Below, piece after piece: positions 1 to 8,918 of a stretch of DNA of 64,000 bases. The notes under the pieces are model-generated. The model made no database searches and was not told the DNA's origin. It saw nothing but the letters and a program-made list of their open reading frames with translations. Numbering within the stretch: the first letter of the stretch is position 1; each line of letters opens with the position of its first letter. The translations under genes and the position numbers were made by a program. The DNA lies in the NCBI GenBank assembly GCA_035494735.1, contig DATJGS010000042.1, forward strand, positions 48,426 through 112,425. Reading direction: 5' to 3'. Source of the stretch: DATJGS01 sp035494735. GTDB lineage: Bacteria; Eisenbacteria; RBG-16-71-46.

Positions 1-74
1 TGAGCCTGATCGCGCGTCCCGAAACCTGGGCACGCGGGCTCGAGGCGCTCGGCGCGGTGCTGGCCGCGCCGTGA
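1..74 (+). CDS. C-terminal end of an unidentified protein
   Basis: An open frame enters from the left edge and stops at TGA 72-74. It gives 23 residues rich in Ala, Leu and Gly, ending in LAAP. The codon use is GC-rich at third positions like the rest of the window, so it is probably the tail of a real gene, but the piece is too short to assign a family. The following 183 nt up to the thioredoxin gene hold no recognisable gene. Confidence 0.35.
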   Translation, partial: SLIARPETWARGLEALGAVLAAP

Positions 75-257
75 ACGTGCCGGCGCGCGCGCAGGGCGTC
101 GCGCGGGGCGCCGGAAACTCGTTTGCGTCGTGCGGCACGAAGCCCAATCATGCCGCGTGCGCGACCGGGCAGGCGCTCGCGCCCGCGCCGGCAACGGGCG
201 TGACGCACGGCCACCAACCGGCGTGCGTCGCGGCCATCGATCGACGGGAGGTGTGAT

Positions 258-815
258 GTGCGCATGAGGTTCGGACCGGTGGTCTGGGCGCTGGTCGCGA
301 CGACGGGCCTGGCCATCGCGGCGACGGCCGCGGGTCCGGGGGGCGGCGCCGACGCCGCACGCGTCGGCTACGAGTGGATGCGGCAGGTTGAATGGATCGA
401 CCGCGCTCCGCTCGGCGCCGATCAGGCGCGCGGTCGCGTTCTCGTCGTCGAGTTCTGGGCCGCAGAATGCATCAACTGCCGGCGCACGGCGCCCGCGATG
501 CGCGCACTTGCCGAGCGCTACGCGCACGATCCACGCGTGCTCGTCATCGGCGTGCACTCGCCCGAGCTCGAGGTCGAGCGCCGTGTCGACACGGTGCGGC
601 GCGCCATGGCCGAGCAGGGCGTCACGTTCCCGGTCGCGCAGGACGGCGCTGGCGCCGCCTGGAACGCGTTTCACAACCGCTACTGGCCGGCGCTCTACGT
701 CGTGGACGGCGCGGGACGCGTGCGCGCCACGCATGTCGGCGAGCTGCACGTCGATTCGCCGGCGTGGGGTGCGTTCCTCCAGCGCATCGACGCCGTGCGC
801 TCGGAACGCTCGTGA
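258..815 (+). CDS. TlpA-like secreted thioredoxin-fold protein
   Basis: Predicted periplasmic thiol-disulfide protein of 185 aa. Residues 1-26 form a signal peptide or anchor (hydrophobic stretch VVWALVATTGLAIAA). The thioredoxin fold follows, with the redox motif CINC at C71/C74 inside FWAAECINC and a cis-Pro loop at P144 (YWPALYVVD). Family knowledge: TlpA/ResA-like proteins reduce or oxidise exported proteins and cytochrome c. The start is GTG 258, 6 nt after GGGAGG; ATG 264 is a usable alternative. Its stop overlaps the GTG start of the glycoside hydrolase by 4 nt, so the two are translationally coupled. The two-residue spacer of the CxxC (Ile-Asn) is unlike the usual WCxPC, so redox potential and partner cannot be inferred. 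Confidence 0.8.
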   Translation: MRMRFGPVVWALVATTGLAIAATAAGPGGGADAARVGYEWMRQVEWIDRAPLGADQARGRVLVVEFWAAECINCRRTAPAMRALAERYAHDPRVLVIGVHSPELEVERRVDTVRRAMAEQGVTFPVAQDGAGAAWNAFHNRYWPALYVVDGAGRVRATHVGELHVDSPAWGAFLQRIDAVRSERS

Positions 816-2344
816 GCCCCATGCCCCCGGGCGGGCCGATCGAGCCCGAGCCGGGGGCGCCGGCGCCCGATCCCGGGGCGGCCGCCGACGCCGCAGGAGC
901 GGGCGCGACGCCCGGAACGACGCCCGCTCCGAGCGCCGCGCCTGTCGCGCCCGCGCCCGCCAACGCTGCGCCGGCGCCGCCGACCATCCCCGGGCCGACG
1001 CTCGACGAACCGCTCGCCACTCCGGAAGCGCGCGTCCCGGTCGCCGGACCCGAAGTCGCGGAGGGGCACGGAACGCACTCCGCGAACTTCCGCTTCCCCG
1101 CGGGCTTCCTGTGGGGCGCGGCGACCAGTGCGCAGCAGGTCGAGGGCGGCATCACCGGCAACGACTGGGCGGACTGGGAGCGGAACGGTCACGTGCGCGA
1201 GGCGTCGGGTGCGGCCGCCGACCACTTCCATCGCTTTCGCGACGACTTCGATCTCGCGCGGCAGTTGGAGCACAACGCCCACCGCTTCTCCATCGAGTGG
1301 AGTCGCATCGAGCCCGAGGACGGCGTCTTCTCGGACGCCGGCATCGCGCACTACCGCGAGGTGCTGGAGGCGCTGCGCGCCCGCGGCATCGTGCCGGTCG
1401 TCACGCTGTTCCACTACACGATGCCGCGCTGGCTCGCGGCGATGGGCGGGTGGGAGTCGGACGCGATCGAGCAGCGCTTCACGCGTTACGTCGAGCGCGT
1501 GGTGACGGAGTACCGCGACCTCGCGCACTGGTGGATCACGCTGAACGAACCGGTCGTGCAGGCATTCAAGGGCTGGATGCTCGGCCAGTGGCCACCCGGA
1601 AAACAGAACGACGTGCCGGCCGCGTTTCGCGTGATCCGCCGCATGCTGAGAACGCACATTCGCGCGTACCACGCCATCCACGAGCTGCAGCCCGGCGCGA
1701 TGGTGAGCGTCGCCAAGCACGTGCTCGCGTTCACGCCGTGCAATCCCGACCGCTTTCGCGACCGCCTGTCCGTGCGCGTGCGCGAGTACTTGTTCAACCA
1801 GTTGTTCATCGACGCGCTGCACAAGGGCGTCCTGCGCGTGCCCGGCGTGCTGTGGGAACGGCTCCCCGCCGGACGCACGCTCGACTTCATCGGGCTCAAC
1901 TACTATACGCGCGATTTCGTCCACAACACCGGCATCGACGTGCCCGGCTGGCTCGGCGCGTCCTGCCCGCTCGACCACCATCAGCACGTCGGCAAACGCA
2001 ATGCGCTCGGGTGGGAGGTCTATCCGGAAGGGCTCGCGCATTTCCTGCGACTGTTCCGGCGCTATCGCCTGCCCATCCTGATCACCGAGAACGGCGTTCC
2101 GGCGCGCGACGACAACGATCGGTGGACGTTCATCTACTTGCACCTGTGGCAGGTCGCGCGCGCCATCGACGACGGCGTGCCGGTCGTGGGCTATCTGTAC
2201 TGGTCGCTGCTCGACAACTACGAGTGGGCCGACGGCTTTCAGCCGCGCTTCGGCCTCGTCGCCGTCGACTACCGCACGCAGAAGCGCACGATCCGCCCGA
2301 GCGCGCGACTGCTGGCCCGCATCATCCGCCGCAACGAGCTGTGA
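812..2344 (+). CDS. Glycoside hydrolase family 1 (beta-glucosidase type)
   Basis: About 510 aa. Residues 1 to ~90 are a Pro/Ala/Gly-rich low-complexity segment with no clear signal peptide; the GH1 barrel follows, beginning FRFPAGFLWGAATSAQQVEG. The acid/base Glu is E246 in TLNEP and the nucleophile is E426 in ITENG, both in the expected order for a retaining beta-glycosidase. YWSLLDNYEWADGF near the C-terminus is the usual aglycone/+1 region. Substrate cannot be told; beta-glucoside or beta-galactoside hydrolysis is the family norm. The start is GTG 812 (overlapping the thioredoxin stop) or ATG 821. Upstream in-frame codons lie inside the thioredoxin gene and are a shadow frame. The pairing with a thioredoxin-like protein is unusual. 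Confidence 0.88.
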   Translation: MSPMPPGGPIEPEPGAPAPDPGAAADAAGAGATPGTTPAPSAAPVAPAPANAAPAPPTIPGPTLDEPLATPEARVPVAGPEVAEGHGTHSANFRFPAGFLWGAATSAQQVEGGITGNDWADWERNGHVREASGAAADHFHRFRDDFDLARQLEHNAHRFSIEWSRIEPEDGVFSDAGIAHYREVLEALRARGIVPVVTLFHYTMPRWLAAMGGWESDAIEQRFTRYVERVVTEYRDLAHWWITLNEPVVQAFKGWMLGQWPPGKQNDVPAAFRVIRRMLRTHIRAYHAIHELQPGAMVSVAKHVLAFTPCNPDRFRDRLSVRVREYLFNQLFIDALHKGVLRVPGVLWERLPAGRTLDFIGLNYYTRDFVHNTGIDVPGWLGASCPLDHHQHVGKRNALGWEVYPEGLAHFLRLFRRYRLPILITENGVPARDDNDRWTFIYLHLWQVARAIDDGVPVVGYLYWSLLDNYEWADGFQPRFGLVAVDYRTQKRTIRPSARLLARIIRRNEL

Positions 2345-2420
2345 ACGACGGCGGACGCGGCGCGGCGCGGCGGGCGCGGCGGGCACGGCGGGCGCACGCG
2401 GCGCGGCGCCCGCGACCCGA

Positions 2421-2459
2421 AAACGCACGGGCCCCCGTCCCGTGTGGGAAGGGGGCCCG
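2421..2459 (-). terminator. Terminator of hppA
   Basis: A perfect 9-bp GC stem (left arm 2428-2436, right arm 2451-2459, 14-nt loop) lies just past the hppA stop. Read on the minus strand it is followed by TGCGTTTT, so it fits a rho-independent terminator for hppA. On the plus strand no T-run follows. The 75 nt before it (2345-2420) are a GCGGCGGGC-type low-complexity spacer after the GH1 stop. Confidence 0.6.
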
Positions 2460-2476
2460 CCTCTGCCGATCCGCGA

Positions 2477-4900
2477 TCAGCGATTCGTCGAGATGCGCAT
2501 GCTGTAGAACGAGCGGTACACGAACACCAGCGCGATCAGCATCAGCACGACGCCCAGCGGCCGCGCCACTGCCTGATTCGCGACGCCCATCTCCACCGCG
2601 AGCAGGCCGAACAGCGTCGTGAACTTGATGATCGGGTTGAGCGCGACCGACGACGTGTCCTTGTACGGATCGCCGACCGTGTCGCCCACCACCGTCGCGT
2701 CGTGCAGCGCGGTGCCCTTCTCGTGCAGCTCGACTTCGACGATCTTCTTGGCGTTGTCCCACGCGCCGCCGGCGTTCGCCATGTACACCGCCTGGAAGAG
2801 GCCGACGACGGCGATCGACACCAGGTACGCCACGAAGAAGATCGGATCGAAGAACGCGTACGCCAGCGTCAGGCAGAAGATGACGATGAAGATGTTGAAC
2901 ATGCCCTTCTGCGCGTACTGCGTGCAGATGCGCACGACTTCCTTCGAGTCCTTGATCGAGGCGCTGGCCGCCGAATCGAGCTTGATGTTCTTCTTGATGT
3001 ACTCGACCGCGCGATACGCGCCGGTCGTGACGGCCTGCATCGAGGCGCCGGTGAACCAGTACACCGTGGCGCCGCCCATGATGAGCCCGAGCAGCACGCG
3101 CGGCTCGGTCAGCGTCAGGTCGAACGCGGCGCCCATCTGCTGCCGGAGCAGCACGATCAGCGAGAAGATCATCGTCGTCGCGCCGGCCACCGCCGTCGCG
3201 ATCAGCACGGGCTTGGCGGTCGCCTTGAACGTGTTGCCGGCGCCGTCATTGTCCTCGAGGTAGTGCTTGCCCTTCGCGAAGTCGGGGCGGAAGCCGAACT
3301 GGCGCTCGACCTCGGCCGACGCGCCGGGCAGGGTCTCGATCTGCGACAGCTCGAAGATGCTCTGGGCGTTGTCCGTGACCGGGCCGTACGAGTCGACGGC
3401 GATCGTGACCGGTCCCATGCCGAGGAGTCCGAACGCCACGAGGCCGAACGCGAACACCGCCTCGTGCGACATGTACGCGGACAGGCCCTGCTTCGACAAC
3501 AGGTACGCGATGAGCAGCAGCCCGGCGATGGTCAGGCCCTTCCAGAACACCGAGAAATTGCCGGCCACGAGGCCCGACAGGATGTTCAGCGACGGCCCGC
3601 CCTCGCGCGACGCGGCCACGATCTCGCGCGTGTGGCGCGAATTCGCGCTCGTGAAGACCTTCGTCAGCTCGGGGATGAGCGCGGCCGCCAGCGTGCCGCA
3701 CGAGATGATGCTCGACAGCTTCCACCACAGCCCGCCGCCCAGGTCCGACAGCATCCACTTGGACACGACATACGTGACGGCGATCGACAGGATCGAGGTC
3801 AGCCACACGAGCGTCGTCAGCGGCGCCTCGAAGTCCATCTTGTCCTTGCCGGTGTGCTGCGAGCGCGCGAGCGACGCGTTCAGCGAGTACGACACGATCG
3901 ACGTGACGATCATCAGGATGCGCATCACGAAGATCCACACCAGCAGCTGCGCCTTGTGCTCGGGCATCACCGCCAGCGCGATGAAGCTGATGAGCGCGAC
4001 GCCGGTCACGCCGTACGTCTCGAAACCGTCGGCGGTCGGGCCGACCGAGTCGCCCGCGTTGTCGCCGGTGCAGTCCGCGATCACACCCGGGTTGCGCGGA
4101 TCGTCCTCCTTGATCTTGAAGACGACCTTCATGAGATCGGAGCCGATGTCGGCGATCTTCGTGAAGATGCCGCCCGCGATGCGCAGCGCCGAGGCGCCCA
4201 GCGACTCGCCGATGGCGAAGCCGAGGAACGACGCGCCGGCCGCCTCCTTGGGCACGAACAGCAGGATGATGAGCATCATGATCAGCTCGACGCAGATCAG
4301 GAGCACGCCGATGCTCATGCCGGCCTGCAGCGGGATCTCGTACACCTGGAGCGGCTTGCCCTTGAGCGACGCGAACGCCGTGCGGCTGTTCGCGTACGTG
4401 TTCATGCGGATGCCGAACCACGCCACCGAGTACGAGCCGAGGATGCCCACGATCGACCACATGAGGATGAGCGCGACCTTGGCCACCGTCATGTGCTGGA
4501 GCACGCCGAAGTAGTAGACGATGCACGCTCCGATGAAGATCTCGAGCACCATCAGCAGACGGCCCTGCTGCAGCAAGTACGTCTTGCACGTCTCGTAGAT
4601 GATGTTCGACACGTCGAGCATGCTCTTGTGCGCCGGCATGGCCTTGACCTGGTTGAACATCATCAGCCCGAACGCCATGCCGAGCGCGCACACGACGAGC
4701 CCGACGAGCAGCAGCGTGTGGCCGCTGACGCCCGCGCCGAACAGCTGGTAGGTGGTGTCGATCGCCGGGATCTGGAGATCCAGTTCGCTGGCGAACGCGC
4801 GCACGGGCAGCGCGCAGGCGGCCAGCGCCGCGACGCCGAGGCCCCATGCGGGGCGAGACAGACTCCGCAGGGAGAGTCCCGCGGTGCGCGACATCTTCAT
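2477..4900 (-). CDS. hppA: Membrane-bound ion-translocating pyrophosphatase
   Basis: 807-aa integral membrane pyrophosphatase that couples hydrolysis of PPi to pumping of H+ (or Na+) across the membrane. About 16 membrane segments are visible. The PPi/Mg site motif DNAGDSVG begins at D280, preceded by EDDPRNPGVIAD, and a second Asp-rich motif (DSYGPVTDNA) lies in the C-terminal half. Residue K559 in GNTFKA aligns with the Lys that marks K+-independent enzymes; K+-dependent ones have Ala there. The start is ATG 4900 with AAGGAG 6 nt upstream; the frame is open further 5' but that part has no family similarity. The first ~35 residues look like an extra cleavable or signal-like helix (ALAACALPVRAFA). 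Longer than many bacterial homologues (about 660-770 aa). Confidence 0.93.
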   Translation of the reverse strand: MKMSRTAGLSLRSLSRPAWGLGVAALAACALPVRAFASELDLQIPAIDTTYQLFGAGVSGHTLLLVGLVVCALGMAFGLMMFNQVKAMPAHKSMLDVSNIIYETCKTYLLQQGRLLMVLEIFIGACIVYYFGVLQHMTVAKVALILMWSIVGILGSYSVAWFGIRMNTYANSRTAFASLKGKPLQVYEIPLQAGMSIGVLLICVELIMMLIILLFVPKEAAGASFLGFAIGESLGASALRIAGGIFTKIADIGSDLMKVVFKIKEDDPRNPGVIADCTGDNAGDSVGPTADGFETYGVTGVALISFIALAVMPEHKAQLLVWIFVMRILMIVTSIVSYSLNASLARSQHTGKDKMDFEAPLTTLVWLTSILSIAVTYVVSKWMLSDLGGGLWWKLSSIISCGTLAAALIPELTKVFTSANSRHTREIVAASREGGPSLNILSGLVAGNFSVFWKGLTIAGLLLIAYLLSKQGLSAYMSHEAVFAFGLVAFGLLGMGPVTIAVDSYGPVTDNAQSIFELSQIETLPGASAEVERQFGFRPDFAKGKHYLEDNDGAGNTFKATAKPVLIATAVAGATTMIFSLIVLLRQQMGAAFDLTLTEPRVLLGLIMGGATVYWFTGASMQAVTTGAYRAVEYIKKNIKLDSAASASIKDSKEVVRICTQYAQKGMFNIFIVIFCLTLAYAFFDPIFFVAYLVSIAVVGLFQAVYMANAGGAWDNAKKIVEVELHEKGTALHDATVVGDTVGDPYKDTSSVALNPIIKFTTLFGLLAVEMGVANQAVARPLGVVLMLIALVFVYRSFYSMRISTNR

Positions 4901-5048
4901 CGAAAGCTCCTTGATGGATGACGAGGCCCCGGCTTTTCGAGAGCCGGTGGAACCGCCCACGGGCGCAGAGGTGACGAGGGGTGTGCAGGCCCGGGGACGG
5001 GAGGGTGTTCCTCCATCCACGGCAGGGACCATGGACAAAGGACGCGGG

Positions 5049-5078
5049 AAGATACCCGAGCGGGGGAGCGGCCGGCAA
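5049..5078 (-). promoter_or_regulatory. Candidate sigma70 promoter of hppA
   Basis: On the minus strand TTGCCG (5078-5073) and TATCTT (5054-5049) are separated by 18 nt; each matches 4 of 6 consensus bases. It would give a leader of about 140 nt before the hppA ATG, containing a small stem (CCGGCT/AGCCGG at 4929-4947). I looked for fluoride and other known riboswitch signatures in the leader and did not recognise one. Confidence 0.4.
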
Positions 5079-5117
5079 GGGCGGAGGCGTTCCGGCCTGG
5101 CCGCCCGTGACTTCGTC

Positions 5118-5141
5118 AGCGCGCGCGAGCTACCGCGCGCT
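5118..5141 (-). other. Hairpin after the FG-GAP gene
   Basis: AGCGCGCG (5118-5125) and CGCGCGCT (5134-5141) form an 8-bp stem just downstream of the FG-GAP stop. No T-run follows on either strand, so it is at best a weak or factor-dependent stop of transcription. Confidence 0.25.
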
Positions 5142-5151
5142 CGTCGTGACG

Positions 5152-7947
5152 TCAGCGCACGACCGCGACTCGCGCGCTGGCCGAGCGCGGGCCTTGCGTG
5201 GCGCGCACGAAATACACGCCAGGATCCAGAGGCGCGCGATCGCTGAGAGCGAAGCTCTGGGCGCCGGCCATGGGCGCCGTGATGGTGCGCTCCCGGACGC
5301 GACGCCCGGTGACGTCGAGCAACTCGAGCCGCACCGGATCGCCCGTCGGCAGCGTCATGCGGACGAACAGCGGGCCACGGGTCGGATTGGGTGACGCGCC
5401 CGAGATCGCGAACGCGACCGACCTCGGCACGTCGACCCAGGTTTCCGTCGTCGTCGACTGCGCGCTCGTCGCACCCTCGAGCGCGAGTCGGTATCCGTAA
5501 CGGGCCCCGGCGTCGACCGCACGATCCTCGAAGCCAAGACGCCCCTGACCGTCGGGATGAAGCTGCTCGAGCGAGGCCCAATTCGTGGACGGCGTGCGGC
5601 GTTCGACGATCGCCGCGGTGGCTCGCGAGCCGCCCACGTTCCAGGTGAGCGATACGCGGTCGGGCTGTGCGTCCACGGAGACCAGCGCCGCGAGGACCGG
5701 CGTCGGGCCCAGCAGGGGTGTGACGTTGGGAACGACGATGACGGTCGAACCATCTCGGAACGTGGGGATGCCGCACCCGACCGCGACATCGGATCGTCCG
5801 TCCCCGTTGAAATCACCCGACGCAATCGAGAAGGCCCAGTGATGTACGGCGTACCCGCCGAGCCACGAGGGCCCTGGGATCTCCGTCAGTGAGCCGTCGT
5901 CCTGGCCCTGGAAGACGAGGAAGCGGCCCGTGAAATCCGTCATGACGTCGGCCAAGGCGAGATCGGCGCGGCCGTCGCCATCGAAGTCCGCGACCACGGC
6001 GGTCAGCGGATCCTCCGACGCGGCGAGAAGGGCTTGTGGGGGGCCCAACGCACGATGTCCGAGGTTGTGGATCGAGGTGAGGAAGCCATCGATCCCAGCC
6101 TCACCGTCCCCTTTGACCACCGCGAGATCGAGCAGCCCATCGCCGTCGAAGTCGCCGCAGGCCACGTCCATCGGGCGCGAGTAGTCGTCGATCCTCACCT
6201 TCGTGGGTCCGGCATCGAACATGACGGCATTCGCAAACGCGCCGCCTTCGTTCCAACTGACGCTCAGCGTGTCGTTCCCAGGGAATCCCGACCGGGCCGC
6301 CACGAGATCTGCCCGTCCGTCCCCGTCGAGGTCCACGGCTCGGTACGGCGTTTGAGGGTTGCCATCGAGCGGCGTCGGGCCCCAGTCGACCGGCGAAGCG
6401 AATCCACCGAGCCCGTCGCCGGCGAGTACGCCCGCGTGCCCATTGGGCAGGATCACGGAAAGGTCGGGCCGATGGTCGCCGGTGAAGTCGGCAACCGCGA
6501 GGAATGAGCCGATGAACTCGACCGTGGGTCCGGCGAACTGGCCCGCGCCATCGCCGAGACGCACCTCGACCGTGTCGGCGCGGCCGATTACCAGGTCGCT
6601 CCACCCGTCCGCGTTGAGATCCGCCACTTCGAGCAACGCGCCGCCGGCAATCGGCTCCTCAGGCGCAAACACTCCGGGCCCTTGGTTGCGCAACAGGTAT
6701 ACGGACACGAGATCCGAATAGACGAGATCGGGGACTCCCGCACGGAGATGGGCGGTCTTCAGGATCCACGGGGACTGACTGACGTCGCGGACCGACGGCG
6801 CCTCGAACGCGCGCGCGCCGGAGTTTCGGATCCACGAAGGCAGCGGAGCCGGGCCATATTCCGCATCGAACCCCACGACGAGATCCATCGCATGGTCGCC
6901 ATCCAGGTCTCCCATGGTCACTGACTTCGCCATGAGCCGACCGCCCCCTTCGTACGCCTGGTACATGACGGGCTCGTCGAACGAACCGCCGGCTCGGCCG
7001 AAATAGAGGGAGAGCGTCTGGCAGCCGCTGTCATAGCAGTCCCCGTGGTCGTAGACGAGCGCCAGGTCGGTGAAGCCATCCCCATCGAGATCGCCCGCGC
7101 CGACCGCGCAACCGTTCACGTCATCGTCTGCCGCGATCGGCTTGAGGCTGCTCGCCGGCAGGAACGTTCCATCTCCAAGGCCCACGACCAGGTCGACACG
7201 CGCGAACCCGAGCATCGGAAAGACGAGATCCATCCGACCGTCGGGTCCGAGGTCCACGGCCACCGCGTCCGCCGGCACCTGCGAGAGATCCCCGTCGTGG
7301 CGCGATCCGAAAGTTCCGTCGCCCGCATTGAGCAGCACGCTGTACTGATGGGCCGGAGCGTTAGCAATGTTGACGACCACGACATCCGGGCGATGGTCGC
7401 CATTCAAGTCGGCGAGCGTCAGTCTCCAGGCGCCGGTCGCGAGGGCGTACGTGACGCGCGCCGCGTACGAACCTCCGCCCAGGTTGCGCCTCACGACCAA
7501 CGCGCTGTCGTCGAGAGCAATGCCGACGACGTCGTCACGTCCATCACCGTCCAGGTCCCCGGCCGTGACGTAGCCCATGCCGGCGCGCAGCGAATCGGGA
7601 ATCGGTGGCGTGTCAGGGGCGGTGGGGTCGGTGGTCGGCGGTGCGGCGAAGCGGATCGCGGGAGCCGTGGTCGTTGCCTGAGCGGCCACGCGTTCCACGA
7701 TCTCGGCACGCAAACGCGCACGCCCCGCGGAGTCGAGGACCGAGACTCGCGGACGCCATGCGCGCGGGCTCACGCCGATCTCGGCTGGTCCCAACGCGCG
7801 GAGGACGGCCGCATAGGCCGGGTTGACGGCCGGCCGTGCGCTCGGGAATGCGTTGCCGACGCGGGCGCCGAAGGGCGCCGCGGCTAACGCGATCGAAAGA
7901 ATGAAGAAGACCCGGCGCGCGGGCGCGGGCGCTGAAACGGAGGTCAC
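5152..7947 (-). CDS. Secreted FG-GAP/VCBS repeat protein with sorting-type C-terminus
   Basis: 931 aa. Signal peptide at the N-terminus (ARRVFFILSIALAAA), then at least 11 FG-GAP/VCBS blades, each with a calcium-loop core such as DLDGDGRDD, DLNGDHRPD, DFDGDGLLD or DFNGDGRSD. A fibronectin III-like stretch follows (LTWNVGGSRATAAIVERRT). The last ~85 residues (SGASPNPTRGPL ... LLDVTGRRVRE ... DPGVYFVRA) resemble a T9SS type A/FlgD-like sorting domain. By analogy the blades form one or more integrin-like beta-propellers on the cell surface or outside. The start GTG 7947 is chosen because AAGGGAG lies 8 nt upstream and the signal peptide follows directly; in-frame codons further upstream have no SD. 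Ligand unknown. Confidence 0.8.
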   Translation of the reverse strand: MTSVSAPAPARRVFFILSIALAAAPFGARVGNAFPSARPAVNPAYAAVLRALGPAEIGVSPRAWRPRVSVLDSAGRARLRAEIVERVAAQATTTAPAIRFAAPPTTDPTAPDTPPIPDSLRAGMGYVTAGDLDGDGRDDVVGIALDDSALVVRRNLGGGSYAARVTYALATGAWRLTLADLNGDHRPDVVVVNIANAPAHQYSVLLNAGDGTFGSRHDGDLSQVPADAVAVDLGPDGRMDLVFPMLGFARVDLVVGLGDGTFLPASSLKPIAADDDVNGCAVGAGDLDGDGFTDLALVYDHGDCYDSGCQTLSLYFGRAGGSFDEPVMYQAYEGGGRLMAKSVTMGDLDGDHAMDLVVGFDAEYGPAPLPSWIRNSGARAFEAPSVRDVSQSPWILKTAHLRAGVPDLVYSDLVSVYLLRNQGPGVFAPEEPIAGGALLEVADLNADGWSDLVIGRADTVEVRLGDGAGQFAGPTVEFIGSFLAVADFTGDHRPDLSVILPNGHAGVLAGDGLGGFASPVDWGPTPLDGNPQTPYRAVDLDGDGRADLVAARSGFPGNDTLSVSWNEGGAFANAVMFDAGPTKVRIDDYSRPMDVACGDFDGDGLLDLAVVKGDGEAGIDGFLTSIHNLGHRALGPPQALLAASEDPLTAVVADFDGDGRADLALADVMTDFTGRFLVFQGQDDGSLTEIPGPSWLGGYAVHHWAFSIASGDFNGDGRSDVAVGCGIPTFRDGSTVIVVPNVTPLLGPTPVLAALVSVDAQPDRVSLTWNVGGSRATAAIVERRTPSTNWASLEQLHPDGQGRLGFEDRAVDAGARYGYRLALEGATSAQSTTTETWVDVPRSVAFAISGASPNPTRGPLFVRMTLPTGDPVRLELLDVTGRRVRERTITAPMAGAQSFALSDRAPLDPGVYFVRATQGPRSASARVAVVR

Positions 7948-8215
7948 GGGGGGCACTCCCTTGTCCTGGACGCTGAGGCGCACGTGACGTGCACGGCGGC
8001 GCTTCGATGCGCGGCATCCTGGAATCCGCAAGTCCCGGGCCGTCGCGGACAGCCGCCCTCCATTGGCGCGTGACCCGTGTCCGCCCATCGGCTTGCGAGA
8101 GACTGGCCCTTCCCGCCGCCGCGCCGCCGCCGCCGTCCGTTTGTAAGAACTGTCGTGGATTCCGACGCTCGCCCTGTACTTTTCGCTGGCGCGCGTGTGT
8201 GTCACTCTGCGACAC

Positions 8216-8755
8216 ATGCCGACTTCCGAGCATTGGCAGATCCCGCACGTCTGCGAGGTGCTCGCGCGCGAGAAGCCGACGAGCGTGCTCGACGTGGGCG
8301 CGGGCTACGGCAAGTACGGCGTGCTGGCACGGGAGTACTCGGCCGCGACGAGAGTCGACGCGGTCGACGCGGCCGCGCCGCGCTATCCGGTCTACGACCA
8401 CGTTTACCTCGGCGACTTGAAGCAGCTGGCCACGCTGCTCCCCGCCGACGTGCCGATCTACGACCTCGCGCTGTTCATCGACGTCATCGAACACTTCGAG
8501 AAGCCCGAGGCCTACGCGGTCCTCGACGAACTGACGCGGCGCGCTCGCAAGGTGCTGGTCGCGACGCCGCTCGGCTTCCGCCGCCAGGAGATCCCGGGCA
8601 TGCCCTACGAAACCCACCGCTCGGGCTGGTTTCCCTGGGACTTTGGATCGCGGGTTCTCGTCCACCGTTGGGAAATCTTCCCCGGCCACTACACCCGTCA
8701 CCTGCGCCTGCCGAGGCTGTGGCAGCTGCTCGCGGTGGTTGGAAGACGCCCGTGA
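8216..8755 (+). CDS. Class I SAM-dependent methyltransferase
   Basis: 179 aa. The SAM-binding glycine loop is seen as VLDVGAGYGKYG near residue 30, followed by an acidic strand end (VDAVDAAAP) and the post-II motif DLALFIDVIEHFEKP. This is a compact Rossmann-type methyltransferase of the general Methyltransf_11/23 kind; the substrate is unknown. ATG 8216 is chosen; GTG 8195 would add seven residues, and neither has a clear Shine-Dalgarno. It is divergent from the FG-GAP gene, with 268 nt between the two starts in which I see no convincing promoter. Confidence 0.72.
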   Translation: MPTSEHWQIPHVCEVLAREKPTSVLDVGAGYGKYGVLAREYSAATRVDAVDAAAPRYPVYDHVYLGDLKQLATLLPADVPIYDLALFIDVIEHFEKPEAYAVLDELTRRARKVLVATPLGFRRQEIPGMPYETHRSGWFPWDFGSRVLVHRWEIFPGHYTRHLRLPRLWQLLAVVGRRP

Positions 8756-8918
8756 CCGGCCGGACGGGCTCCGTGCGCTGCGAAACGCCCGCGAAGGCCG
8801 CCGTGGAGTGCCAATTGCCGGCTGGCGGAAGGAGGGGAGCGGCGCTAGGCTCGCGCCGTTTCCGGATTCCGCTTCTCGCACGCTCCTTGCGACGCTCTCT
8901 CTCATCGGAATGGATGCC

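Noticed and set aside
2444..4921. Long plus-strand open frame opposite hppA
   Set aside because: Composition is Arg/His/Asp-rich as expected of an antisense shadow of a high-GC gene; hppA on the other strand has full family motifs.
4901..5048. Fluoride or other riboswitch before hppA
   Set aside because: Only a short stem is visible; the conserved core sequences of the fluoride class are not found.
4901..5776. Possible N-terminal domain of the pyrophosphatase, since its frame stays open upstream to 5776
   Set aside because: The extension is Arg/Ser/Pro-rich, overlaps the FG-GAP gene in another frame, and a good Shine-Dalgarno plus promoter support the start at 4900.
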